39,821 nucleotides of DNA from Azovibrio restrictus (GTDB lineage Bacteria > Bacteroidota > Bacteroidia > Chitinophagales > Chitinophagaceae). Shown piece by piece: positions 23,566 through 31,094 of this stretch (position 1 is the stretch's first letter; each line of letters starts with the position of its first letter). Where the stretch lies: positions 1-39,821 of the forward strand of contig JANLJF010000077.1 in the NCBI GenBank assembly GCA_029255605.1, written 5' to 3'. A program made the position numbers and the translations under genes. The notes under the pieces are model-generated. The model saw only the letters and a list, made by a program, of their open reading frames with translations, was not told the origin of the DNA and did not search any database.

Positions 23566-24273
23566 ATGAATAAGAAAAACTCGAATAATAAATTTATAAA
23601 AGGCCTGGCGGTAGCATTGTTGCTACCGCTCGCTTTTTTTATATACTACCAGGTAAAGGTGCAGCGCTCTGTATCTAAGAAAATCATATCGCTGCCGGCA
23701 TATTACGGTGTCGACACTGTAATAAACGGAGATACCGTATATCAGAAGGTAGATGATCTGACCCTTACTAACCAGTTGGGGCAATTGGTATCCTTGAATA
23801 AAGACTTGAAAGGGAAGATAGTGGTGGTGAATTTTTTCTTCACTACCTGCCCGACGGTGTGCCCCAAGCTGACCAATAACATGACCCTTTTGCAGAAGGC
23901 ATTTCGTAAAGACCCTAAACGCGAAAGCTCCCTTCAAAACACGGTGCATTTGGTTTCCATAACCGTTGACCCAGCGAAAGACAGTTTCCAGGCTCTGCGC
24001 ACCTATGCTGATGGCTATCATGTGAACCATGATAACTGGTGGTTTATGACAGGCGACAGAAATGCCATTTACAACTATGCCCGCAATGAGCTGAAAGTAG
24101 TAATGGCACCAACCACCGGCGGCGCGGAAGATTTTATCCATACACAGAAGGTAGTGGTGCTGGATACTGCCCGGCATATACGTGGCTACTACGATGGCCT
24201 GAACGAAAAAGAAATGAAGAAATGTGCGGACGATATCGTGCTGCTGACATTAGAAAAAAGACCTAAAAAATAA
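23566..24273 (+). CDS. SCO1/SenC copper chaperone
   Basis: The product has 235 residues from ATG 23566; a GTG three bases upstream is also in frame. One N-terminal membrane helix (FIKGLAVALLLPLAFFIYY) anchors a thioredoxin-like domain facing the periplasm. Copper ligands are complete: Cys95 and Cys99 in TTCPTVCPKL and His192 in EDFIHTQK. SCO proteins deliver copper to the CuA site of oxidase subunit II or keep its cysteines reduced. Context within the oxidase block supports this. The next gene starts four bases after the stop. Confidence 0.95.
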   Translation: MNKKNSNNKFIKGLAVALLLPLAFFIYYQVKVQRSVSKKIISLPAYYGVDTVINGDTVYQKVDDLTLTNQLGQLVSLNKDLKGKIVVVNFFFTTCPTVCPKLTNNMTLLQKAFRKDPKRESSLQNTVHLVSITVDPAKDSFQALRTYADGYHVNHDNWWFMTGDRNAIYNYARNELKVVMAPTTGGAEDFIHTQKVVVLDTARHIRGYYDGLNEKEMKKCADDIVLLTLEKRPKK

Positions 24274-24277
24274 GGAT

Positions 24278-24820
24278 ATGTTATCCCCCGTTTTAAAGAA
24301 GAATGACAAGCAGGCAAGGCTATTGATATTTGTAGTATCGTTTGTGGTATTTGCCGCAGTAGTGATACTATCGAAAGTGAAACTGGATGTAGACCTGGGT
24401 TTTGATGTGCATGTATTTGCCCTGATAAATGCTGTTATCAACTCTTGTGTTTCCATACTGCTTATCCTGGCTTTGATATCCATCAAACAGAAAAGATATG
24501 TGGCGCATAAAAAGCAGATGTTGGCGGCTATGTTCCTTTCCATACTGTTTTTAGTGTCTTACATAGCACACCACCTGCTGGCAGGCGATACCAGGTTTGG
24601 CGGCGAAGGCTTTATCCGCTATTTCTATTTTGTGATACTGATAACGCATATTTTCCTTGCGGCTATAATATTGCCATTTATACTTTTTACTGCATACAGG
24701 TCGCTGACGGGTGAGTTTGAGAAGCATAAAAAGCTGGCAAAATATACCTGGCCTTTATGGTTGTATGTGAGCATCACCGGGGTATTGGTATACCTGCTGA
24801 TATCGCCCTATTATGTTTAG
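24278..24820 (+). CDS. DUF420 membrane protein (YozB/CtaM-like)
   Basis: The 180-residue product has five predicted membrane helices. The DUF420 pattern is visible: FALINAVINSCVSILLILALISI with the preceding DVHVF, RYVAHKKQMLAAMFLS, and SYIAHHLLAG, then ITHIFLAAIILPFIL and HKKLAKYTWPLWLYVSITGVLVYLL. The conserved His residues (in YVAHKK, IAHHLL, THIFLA and EKHKK) could hold heme or metal. The Staphylococcus relative CtaM is required for aa3 oxidase maturation. Its place in this operon fits an assembly role here, by analogy. Confidence 0.92.
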   Translation: MLSPVLKKNDKQARLLIFVVSFVVFAAVVILSKVKLDVDLGFDVHVFALINAVINSCVSILLILALISIKQKRYVAHKKQMLAAMFLSILFLVSYIAHHLLAGDTRFGGEGFIRYFYFVILITHIFLAAIILPFILFTAYRSLTGEFEKHKKLAKYTWPLWLYVSITGVLVYLLISPYYV

Positions 24821-24855
24821 TATATTTGTAAATACAATTGCCTTAATTTTATAGT

Positions 24856-25071
24856 ATGAAAAAGTGGTTGTTGATATTGGCACTGACTATGACTGCCGCA
24901 CCTGCGGTGCATGCACAGGGCTGCGCCATGTGTACCAAAACAGCTGCCGGGCTTGATGATAAGAGCGCACGTGGCCTGAATGGCGGCATTTTATACCTGG
25001 CTGCATTGCCATTGATGATATTGGGTACGGTAGGCTTTGTGTGGTGGCGCAGCAATAAAACACAGATCTAA
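24856..25071 (+). CDS. Small membrane protein with a CxxC motif at the end of the oxidase block
   Basis: Seventy-one residues: signal peptide (MKKWLLILALTMTAAPAVHAQ), then GCAMCTKTAAG with a CAMC pair right after the cleavage site, a short Asp/Ala linker, and one membrane helix (ILYLAALPLMILGTVGFVWW). The CxxC would lie in the periplasm close to the membrane, a place suited to copper or thiol handling. I recall short Bacteroidota proteins with C(A/P)MC and a single helix beside oxidase genes, without a known function. It lies 35 bases after the DUF420 gene and 33 before the head-GIN gene. Confidence 0.82.
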   Translation: MKKWLLILALTMTAAPAVHAQGCAMCTKTAAGLDDKSARGLNGGILYLAALPLMILGTVGFVWWRSNKTQI

Positions 25072-25104
25072 GCATCTTCTACTAACACCTGTATATATCT
25101 CATT

Positions 25105-25830
25105 ATGAAAAAGAGCCTGGCTTTTGTATTACTGTTTGGTATTGTATTGCTGGCCGCATCGTGCAAGCGTAATGTAAAACACGGTAAAGGGCCTGCCACT
25201 ACCGTAACCCGTACCGTGGCCGCGTTTACAGATGTGGAAGTATCTGCACCCGTTACAGCAATAATAAAAGTAGAGCCGGGTGCTACGCCGGGCATACAGC
25301 TTTCGGGCTATGCCAATATACTGGAAGATATAAAGACGGATGTAGTAAACGGCAAGCTGATAATAGATAAGGACGAACTGATACACTTTGACCTGGATAA
25401 AGATGTGGTAGCTACCATAACCGTCCCGTCGCTGAATAGCCTGGCGATAAAAGGTGCCGCAGATGCCGAGATACAAGGCACTATACAAAATGACTTCAAC
25501 CTGAAAGTGAGTGGCGCCGGTGATATTACCATTGCCAATGTTACAGCGCAGAGTTTTACCGCAACCCTGACCGGTGCAGGCAGCCTGACAGTGAATGGCG
25601 GTACTGTAAATACGGCGAGCTATAAAGTAAGCGGTGCCGGCGATGTAGAAGCATTTCCGCTGCAGGCCAAAGTGGTAAAAGCGAAGGTAAGCGGTGCGGG
25701 AGATATACAACTGACCGCTACCGAAAAACTGGATGTGACCATCAATGGGGCAGGAGAGGTGAGTTATAAAGGGCACCCTACTACTACATCAGACATCAAT
25801 GGTGTAGGCTCGCTGGAAGATGCCAACTAA
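25105..25830 (+). CDS. Head-GIN (DUF2807) lipoprotein
   Basis: The product has 241 residues: lipoprotein signal ending LLAASC (Cys21), then a right-handed beta-helix-like domain. Repeated GAGD/GAAD turns mark the head-GIN fold: KGAADAEIQG, VSGAGDITIAN, LTGAGSLTVNGG, VSGAGDVEAF, VSGAGDIQLTA and INGAGEVSYKG. The domain is often found as an extracytoplasmic or outer-membrane-attached adhesin-like module; its ligand is unknown. A second head-GIN gene lies at 34898-35554. Whether it is co-transcribed with the oxidase block (gap 33 bases) is unclear. Confidence 0.92.
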   Translation: MKKSLAFVLLFGIVLLAASCKRNVKHGKGPATTVTRTVAAFTDVEVSAPVTAIIKVEPGATPGIQLSGYANILEDIKTDVVNGKLIIDKDELIHFDLDKDVVATITVPSLNSLAIKGAADAEIQGTIQNDFNLKVSGAGDITIANVTAQSFTATLTGAGSLTVNGGTVNTASYKVSGAGDVEAFPLQAKVVKAKVSGAGDIQLTATEKLDVTINGAGEVSYKGHPTTTSDINGVGSLEDAN

Positions 25831-25878
25831 GCATGTGCTATAAATTCAGTATATTAGGATAACAAAACATGTCCTTTT

Positions 25879-26322
25879 ATGCTGAAGCAATTCTTTTCTT
25901 ATATAGCACTGACGGTTATTGTTTCCTTTGCTTTCAAATCAAGTGCCTTGGCGCAAGACCAGATAGAGAAGGTATGGTATAACCAGGAAAAGACATCGAA
26001 AATACAAGTGTATAAGGCCAAGGATGGTAAGTTTTACGGCAAGATCATATGGCTGAGCGAACCGCTGAAAAACGGTAAACCCAAAGTGGATGAGGAAAAC
26101 CCGGATAAGAGCAAACGTGCCCAGCCTATAGTGGGGTTAGTGATACTGAGAGGCCTGAAAAAAGACGGCGATAAGGAATATGGCGATGCTACCATTTACG
26201 ATCCTAAAAACGGCAAAACATACTCCTGCAAAATAACTTATAAGGGCAACAAACTAGACTTGCGCGGATATGTGGGTATTTCCCTGATAGGCCGCACTTC
26301 TACATGGACATTGGCGGACTAA
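25879..26322 (+). CDS. DUF2147 secreted protein
   Basis: A 147-residue protein with a signal peptide (about residues 1-25, ending SALAQ). The DUF2147 pattern is clear: a KVWYNQEKTSKIQVYKAKDGKFYGKI start, a short charged segment, VGLVILRGLKKDG, YGDATIYDPKNGKTYSCKI, and LRGYVGISLIGRTSTWTL at the end. The fold is a lipocalin-like beta barrel, probably periplasmic; the biochemical role is not known. Gene sits alone between the head-GIN gene and carA. Confidence 0.92.
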   Translation: MLKQFFSYIALTVIVSFAFKSSALAQDQIEKVWYNQEKTSKIQVYKAKDGKFYGKIIWLSEPLKNGKPKVDEENPDKSKRAQPIVGLVILRGLKKDGDKEYGDATIYDPKNGKTYSCKITYKGNKLDLRGYVGISLIGRTSTWTLAD

Positions 26323-26348
26323 AGATGTGAAAAACTAACCCAAAATGA

Positions 26349-26381
26349 TTGAGGACATTCGCTAACAAATCCTTACCTTTG
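26349..26381 (+). promoter_or_regulatory. Promoter of carA
   Basis: TTG at 26349-26351 and TACCTTTG at 26374-26381, spaced 22 bases, match the Bacteroidota TTG/TAnnTTTG promoter. The start codon follows 17 bases after the -7 box, so the leader is very short and leaves no room for an attenuator. Confidence 0.65.
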
Positions 26382-26397
26382 CGCAATTTGTTTTTTT

Positions 26398-27516
26398 ATG
26401 CCCGCTACACAATCTGTTAGTTTTCCCGCGTATTTATTGTTAGAAGACGGCACCTTCTTCACAGGTAAGGCCTTTGGAGCAAAGGGTACCAGTGGTGGAG
26501 AGCTTTGCTTTAATACCGGTATGACCGGTTACCAGGAAGTATTTACTGATCCTTCTTACACAGGACAGGTGTTGATAATGAACACCGTGTACATAGGCAA
26601 CTATGGTGTAAAGAATGAAGATGTAGAGAGCGATTCTGTAAAGATCCGCGGGCTTATCTGTAAAAACATTACCGACCGCTATAGCCGCATGACGGCAGAT
26701 GACAGCCTGAAGAATTACCTGGTAGAAAATAACATAGTAGCCATCTACGATGTAGATACCCGCTCGCTGGTGCAGCATGTGCGCAGCAAAGGTGCCATGA
26801 ACTGTATCATCAGCACAGAAATAAGCGACCCTGCACAACTGAAAGCAGAACTGGACAAAGTGCCGAGTATGGATGGCCTGGAGCTATCTTCTGAAATAAG
26901 CACAAAAGAACCTTATACTTTCGGTAACCCAGATGCTGAGCTGCGCATAGCGGTGATGGACTTCGGCGTAAAACGCCACATACTGCAATGCCTGTCGGAC
27001 AGGGGGGCATACCTGAAAGTATTTCCTGCTAAAACCAAGTACGATACCGTAAAAGAGTTTAATGCACACGGTGTATTTATCAGCAATGGCCCCGGCGACC
27101 CGGCATCTATGGAATATGCCGTGCAAACCGTAAGGGAAGTGATAGCAGATGAAAAGCCCATGTTTGGCATATGCCTTGGGCACCAACTGCTGGCCCGTGC
27201 CAATGATATACCTACCTTTAAGATGCACCACGGACACCGCGGGCTGAACCACCCGGTGAAAAACCTGATAACCGGCAAGAGCGAAATAACTACACAAAAC
27301 CACGGTTTTGGTGTGGAGCCGGAAGCAGCGCGTAACTCTGATAAAGTAGAGGTTACCCATATTAACCTGAATGATGGTTCGATAGAAGGTATCCGTATGA
27401 AAAATAAGCCGGCCTTCTCGGTACAATATCACCCCGAAAGCACTCCCGGCCCGCACGATTCGCGCTACCTGTTTGATGATTTCATCAAGCTGGTAAAAGA
27501 AAAGAATGGCTTGTAG
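26398..27516 (+). CDS. carA: Carbamoyl-phosphate synthase small (glutaminase) subunit
   Basis: The 372-residue product has the CarA N-terminal domain (LLLEDGTFFTGKAFG, FNTGMTGYQEVFTDPSYTG) and a class I glutamine amidotransferase domain. The catalytic triad is complete: nucleophile Cys259 in FGICLGHQ, and His345 and Glu347 in QYHPEST. The GPGDP oxyanion strand is at about 231. It releases ammonia from glutamine for the large subunit, which makes carbamoyl phosphate for pyrimidines and arginine. The large subunit carB is not in the window. Confidence 0.97.
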   Translation: MPATQSVSFPAYLLLEDGTFFTGKAFGAKGTSGGELCFNTGMTGYQEVFTDPSYTGQVLIMNTVYIGNYGVKNEDVESDSVKIRGLICKNITDRYSRMTADDSLKNYLVENNIVAIYDVDTRSLVQHVRSKGAMNCIISTEISDPAQLKAELDKVPSMDGLELSSEISTKEPYTFGNPDAELRIAVMDFGVKRHILQCLSDRGAYLKVFPAKTKYDTVKEFNAHGVFISNGPGDPASMEYAVQTVREVIADEKPMFGICLGHQLLARANDIPTFKMHHGHRGLNHPVKNLITGKSEITTQNHGFGVEPEAARNSDKVEVTHINLNDGSIEGIRMKNKPAFSVQYHPESTPGPHDSRYLFDDFIKLVKEKNGL

Positions 27517-27573
27517 TATATTACAGCAACAACAAACTTTAAATATATTTTATACCCCTTCTTGCAGTTTCAA

Positions 27574-28539
27574 ATGAAAAACGAGAAAATCCTGATAATG
27601 GGTGCCTGCGGGCAAATAGGCGTAGAGCTGACACTGGCATTGCGTAAGCTATATGGTGAAAACAATGTAATAGCCAGCGATATACGCCCTGTGCAGCATG
27701 CCTTATTAGAAGGGACAGGGCCGTATGTTGTGCTGAATGCCATGGATGCTGCAGCAACATTGGAACTGGTAAAGAAAGAGGGTATTACACAGATATATTT
27801 GCTCGCAGCATTGCTATCTGCAACGGGAGAAAAAGACCCGAAGCGTGCATGGGACATCAACATGCAAAGCCTGCTGCAAGTGCTGGATATAGCCGTGCAG
27901 GAAAAGCTGACCAAAGTGTACTGGCCAAGCTCAATAGCTGTATTTGGCCCTACCACACCAAGGCAGGAAACACCACAAAAAACAATAGTGGAACCACGTA
28001 CGGTATATGGCATCAGCAAATATGCCGGCGAACTGTGGTGCCAGTATTATAACCAGCGCTGGGGACTGGATGTGCGCAGCATACGCTACCCGGGCCTTAT
28101 CAGCTGGAAGTCTGAACCGGGTGGTGGTACTACTGACTATGCAGTAGAAATATATCATGAAGCACTGAAGAACGGTACATACACCAGCTTCTTGTCAGAA
28201 AATACATACCTGCCCATGATGTATATGGACGACGCTATACGCGGCACCATAGAACTGATGGAAGCACCTGCTGAAAAAATACTATCGCGCATGGCTTATA
28301 ATCTGAGCGCCATGAGCTTTTCACCCAAAGAAATAGCTGCAGCCATACAAAAGCATATACCCGCTTTTGAAATAAGCTACACCCCTGATTTCAGGCAGCA
28401 GATAGCTGATGGCTGGCCTCAAAGCATAGATGACAGTGCAGCAAGGGCAGACTGGGGCTGGAAGCACAACTTTGACCTGGATAAAATGACTGCAGATATG
28501 CTGAAGCACCTGAAGGAAAGCCTGCAACCGGCGGGATAA
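27574..28539 (+). CDS. tdh: L-threonine 3-dehydrogenase, short-chain (epimerase-like) type
   Basis: Read from ATG 27574, 321 residues; an in-frame TTG at 27562 is less likely. It has the Rossmann fingerprint GACGQIG, the active-site pair YGISK (Tyr and Lys of YxxxK), and a catalytic Ser/Thr segment in YWPSSIAVFGPTTP. The stretch IRYPGLISWKSEPGGGTTDYA with LPMMYMDDAIRGTIELM is the hallmark of the SDR threonine dehydrogenases known from Flavobacterium and Cupriavidus. It oxidises threonine with NAD to 2-amino-3-ketobutyrate. The partner ligase (kbl) is absent here. A terminator follows. Confidence 0.93.
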   Translation: MKNEKILIMGACGQIGVELTLALRKLYGENNVIASDIRPVQHALLEGTGPYVVLNAMDAAATLELVKKEGITQIYLLAALLSATGEKDPKRAWDINMQSLLQVLDIAVQEKLTKVYWPSSIAVFGPTTPRQETPQKTIVEPRTVYGISKYAGELWCQYYNQRWGLDVRSIRYPGLISWKSEPGGGTTDYAVEIYHEALKNGTYTSFLSENTYLPMMYMDDAIRGTIELMEAPAEKILSRMAYNLSAMSFSPKEIAAAIQKHIPAFEISYTPDFRQQIADGWPQSIDDSAARADWGWKHNFDLDKMTADMLKHLKESLQPAG

Positions 28540-28575
28540 GGTGTTAAACAGTGGTTAACAGAAAAAGAATATTTG

Positions 28576-28603
28576 AAAATGCGGCTATCAAAGCCGCATT
28601 TTT
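28576..28603 (+). terminator. Terminator after the threonine dehydrogenase gene
   Basis: An 11-bp stem AAAATGCGGCT (28576-28586) / AGCCGCATTTT (28592-28602) with a five-base loop; T-run in the right arm. Confidence 0.88.
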
Positions 28604-28608
28604 ACGTT

Positions 28609-28761
28609 ATGAACACCAGGAAGAAAACATCTGAAAGGCAGCGAAAGCTGAGAAAACACCACGAATCGCCCCAACGCCAGCGCAGGCAAAAGGTTATAGC
28701 CCTTACGATATCGGTGCTGGTAATAAGCATCCCTGTTTGCATAAAAATGATAAGCAGCTAA
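28609..28761 (+). CDS. Possible small basic membrane protein
   Basis: Fifty residues from ATG 28609; the longer frame from 28573 begins before the terminator stem and is rejected. The first half is very basic (NTRKKTSERQRKLRKHH, then RQRRQK) and could bind nucleic acid, ribosome or lipid heads; the second half is one predicted helix (VIALTISVLVISIPVCI). The gene lies between a terminator and the sirtuin gene with 41 bases to the next ATG. The basic-then-helix architecture is protein-like, but there is no homology I can name, so it may be a chance frame. Confidence 0.4.
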   Translation: MNTRKKTSERQRKLRKHHESPQRQRRQKVIALTISVLVISIPVCIKMISS

Positions 28762-28802
28762 AAAAACTGCAAGTCCATTATTTTTGTTGAAAACCAGTAT
28801 TT

Positions 28803-29498
28803 ATGGTTAGACAAAAATTAGTGGTATTGACCGGGGCAGGTATTAGTGCCGAAAGCGGCCTGCGTACCTTTCGCGATAGCGACGGGCTGTGGGAAGGATA
28901 CAATATAGAAGATGTAGCCACCCCGCGTGCCTGGAAACGCGACCCGCAGTTGGTGCTCGACTTTTATAACATGCGCCGCCGGGGTGTGCGTGAAGCGCAG
29001 CCCAATCATGCCCATAAAGTACTGGCATCGCTGGAGGCCGACTACGATGTGCATATCATTACCCAGAATATAGATGACCTGCACGAGCGTGCGGGATCTA
29101 CCAACGTGCTGCACCTGCATGGTGAGATATTTAAAATGCACAGCGAGCGCAACCAACAGCTTTCTTACCCGATATACGATGATATAAAACTTGGAGATAC
29201 GGCAGAAGATGGTGCGCAGCTGAGGCCCAGCATTGTATGGTTTGAAGAGCCTGTGCCTAGAATAGCAGATGCCATACCTGTGATGCATAGTGCTGATATT
29301 TTTGTGCTGGTAGGCACATCGCTGGTGGTGTACCCCGCGGCAGGATTGGTAGATTATGTAAGGCATGAAGTTCCGAAGTATGTTATTGATAAAAAGATAC
29401 CTTCGATAAGCATTTACAACAACGTAATAGTCATAGAAAAGCCCGCTACAGAAGGTGTTAACGACCTTTTAGAAATGTTGCGCGAAAACGGAAAATAG
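28803..29498 (+). CDS. cobB: NAD-dependent protein deacylase, sirtuin, without zinc-binding cysteines
   Basis: A 231-residue class III-like sirtuin. NAD-binding motifs are GAGISAESGLRTFRD and TQNIDDLHERAG; the catalytic base is His106 in LHLHGEIF. Tyr55 and Arg58 in FYNMRRR match the YxxR pair that prefers succinyl- or malonyl-lysine. The small domain, which usually carries two CxxC pairs for zinc, has none: the protein contains no cysteine at all. The segment between GEIFKM and PSIVWFEEPVP is short (about 45 residues). The fold probably holds without metal. It removes acyl groups from protein lysines in the cytoplasm. The 3' end overlaps a convergent gene by 41 bases. Confidence 0.95.
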   Translation: MVRQKLVVLTGAGISAESGLRTFRDSDGLWEGYNIEDVATPRAWKRDPQLVLDFYNMRRRGVREAQPNHAHKVLASLEADYDVHIITQNIDDLHERAGSTNVLHLHGEIFKMHSERNQQLSYPIYDDIKLGDTAEDGAQLRPSIVWFEEPVPRIADAIPVMHSADIFVLVGTSLVVYPAAGLVDYVRHEVPKYVIDKKIPSISIYNNVIVIEKPATEGVNDLLEMLRENGK

Positions 29499-30684
29499 AA
29501 TCGCCGGTAAAGTACATAGCCGATGCATAAACTGTAGCCGGCATCAATTGCATCAGTACCCGCTGGATGGAGGTTTGCAAATGCCATTCCAGGTCGATAG
29601 GAGTGATGATATATACCAATAGGTAGCACAAGCAGCAGGCAAGTACTAGTAATATATTCATACCGGACATTTTATTGCGCACCAGTGCTACCAGTATGCT
29701 GAGGCAAACAGCACAAGCGGGGAAGTAAAAGTATTGATAGATGGCATCCTTAAATGAATCGTAAACCAGCTTGTAGCGCGATACATCTGTAAGCTTGGCA
29801 AGCGTGCTTTGGTCCTGCCCGTTCACAATATCATTTGCCGGTGCATAAGCTATCTTGAAAAAAAGGAGTGTAAGTAGCGGCAACGCTATGCCTGATAATG
29901 CATACCGGATATGCGGCTTTGAAAACAAGGTGCGTGCATGGAAGATGAGGAACAGGCAGGAGAATATAATGCCTTCGTTTTTGGTCCACATAGCAGCACC
30001 GAGCAGAAATGCAGTGACAGCAACCATCTTTTTATCATCCTTAATGCTATCCACAGCAATGCAGGCAGCGAGATAGAAGAACCCCAATAATACATCGGCC
30101 AGTTGATAAGCACCCTGTATTATAAATGTATCATCGGTAGCGAAATACCATAGGGTCAGTATGGCTAAGATGAAACTGCGGGCATGTAGCTGCAGGAATA
30201 TAAGCAGCGGTATGAGTAGGGTGATAGCAAAATGAAAACTGAATGCTGTATATATTACGTTGCCCGTACCAAAAACATTGTTTAGGAAAGCTATTGTATT
30301 TGGTAGCAGCAAAGGGTAATCGGGGTGTGCATGCAGTGTGTTTTGAAACATGTTTTGCCAAGTAGCCGCGTTTTGCAGGTAGTTGGCATGCAGGTTCCAG
30401 ATAGCCCAGGCATCCCATACGCCGTACTTTTGTACCAGTTCCAAAGTCTTTGTGGCAATGAGGAACAAGCCAATAGCTATGATAGCGATATGGCCCCTGT
30501 TGGGTGACGTGTCCATTTCTGTTTTGATACCGGCAGCCCATCTGCCAATACCATAGCCACCTGCAAGAAACAACAACACAATAACAAGGAATGGCAGGTG
30601 CAAGACCAAGCCATAGAAATACACTATGCTGGCAAAGCATATTAAAACACCCGACAGTAGTATGTATAACGATGTCCTTTGCAT
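29458..30684 (-). CDS. Polytopic membrane protein, GT-C-like glycosyltransferase candidate
   Basis: The product has 408 residues with about ten to eleven membrane helices. The first loop contains YGVWDAWAIWNLHANYL and HPDYPLLLP, which resembles the first periplasmic loop of GT39/GT83-like GT-C transferases, where an acidic residue (here Asp in VWDAW or HPDYP) is catalytic. Such enzymes move a sugar from a polyprenyl phosphate to an acceptor. No glycan gene is nearby, and the family is not named. The stop overlaps the end of the sirtuin gene. It is translationally coupled with the gene 30684-31046 (TAATG). Confidence 0.75.
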   Translation of the reverse strand: MQRTSLYILLSGVLICFASIVYFYGLVLHLPFLVIVLLFLAGGYGIGRWAAGIKTEMDTSPNRGHIAIIAIGLFLIATKTLELVQKYGVWDAWAIWNLHANYLQNAATWQNMFQNTLHAHPDYPLLLPNTIAFLNNVFGTGNVIYTAFSFHFAITLLIPLLIFLQLHARSFILAILTLWYFATDDTFIIQGAYQLADVLLGFFYLAACIAVDSIKDDKKMVAVTAFLLGAAMWTKNEGIIFSCLFLIFHARTLFSKPHIRYALSGIALPLLTLLFFKIAYAPANDIVNGQDQSTLAKLTDVSRYKLVYDSFKDAIYQYFYFPACAVCLSILVALVRNKMSGMNILLVLACCLCYLLVYIITPIDLEWHLQTSIQRVLMQLMPATVYASAMYFTGDSIFRFRATFLKGR

Positions 30685-31046
30685 TACATAGGTATAACCA
30701 GCCGGTAAATATAAAAGCTATCAGCAGCACTGTATAGCACTTGCGTAGCCGCAATGCGGTTTGTATCTGTAAGCGGCCTTATCTCTAAAACAGTATCTGC
30801 TACAGAGAAAGGGCGATGCTGTAATACGATGGGTGCAAATGCATAGCGGGTTTTGAGCAGCAGTTCCACATTATTGCTATCGCCGCCGTATATGATATTA
30901 CCATTGCGTATGAGTGGTGCGATGCGCGATGCCTGTTGTTTCAGGGCATCTATATCTGTATGCTGCGTGCTTACCTGCTTGTAATAAAGCAGGGTAGTGA
31001 CCGCTATTACCAGCGCTACTATCGATATGACATGCCATGGCTTCAT
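30684..31046 (-). CDS. Small membrane-anchored protein of unknown function
   Basis: 120 residues with one N-terminal helix (VISIVALVIAVTTLLYY), then a soluble domain of about 95 residues, probably in the periplasm, with alternating strands (NGNIIYGGDSNNVELLLKTRYAF and VADTVLEIRPL). No known family was recognised. The last base of its stop is the first base of the ATG of the GT-C-like gene, so the two products may act together. An 8-bp AT-rich hairpin (TTAATGCT/AGCATTAA, 31046-31069) touches the start codon and might reduce read-through from ftsY or affect initiation. Confidence 0.7.
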   Translation of the reverse strand: MKPWHVISIVALVIAVTTLLYYKQVSTQHTDIDALKQQASRIAPLIRNGNIIYGGDSNNVELLLKTRYAFAPIVLQHRPFSVADTVLEIRPLTDTNRIAATQVLYSAADSFYIYRLVIPM

Positions 31047-31094
31047 TAATGCTAAAAGATAAGCATTAAATCATTTACAGGAATAGATAAACAG

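Noticed and set aside
26884-27456. A 190-codon minus-strand open frame
   Set aside because: It is antisense to carA, which is fully conserved, and has no recognisable motif.
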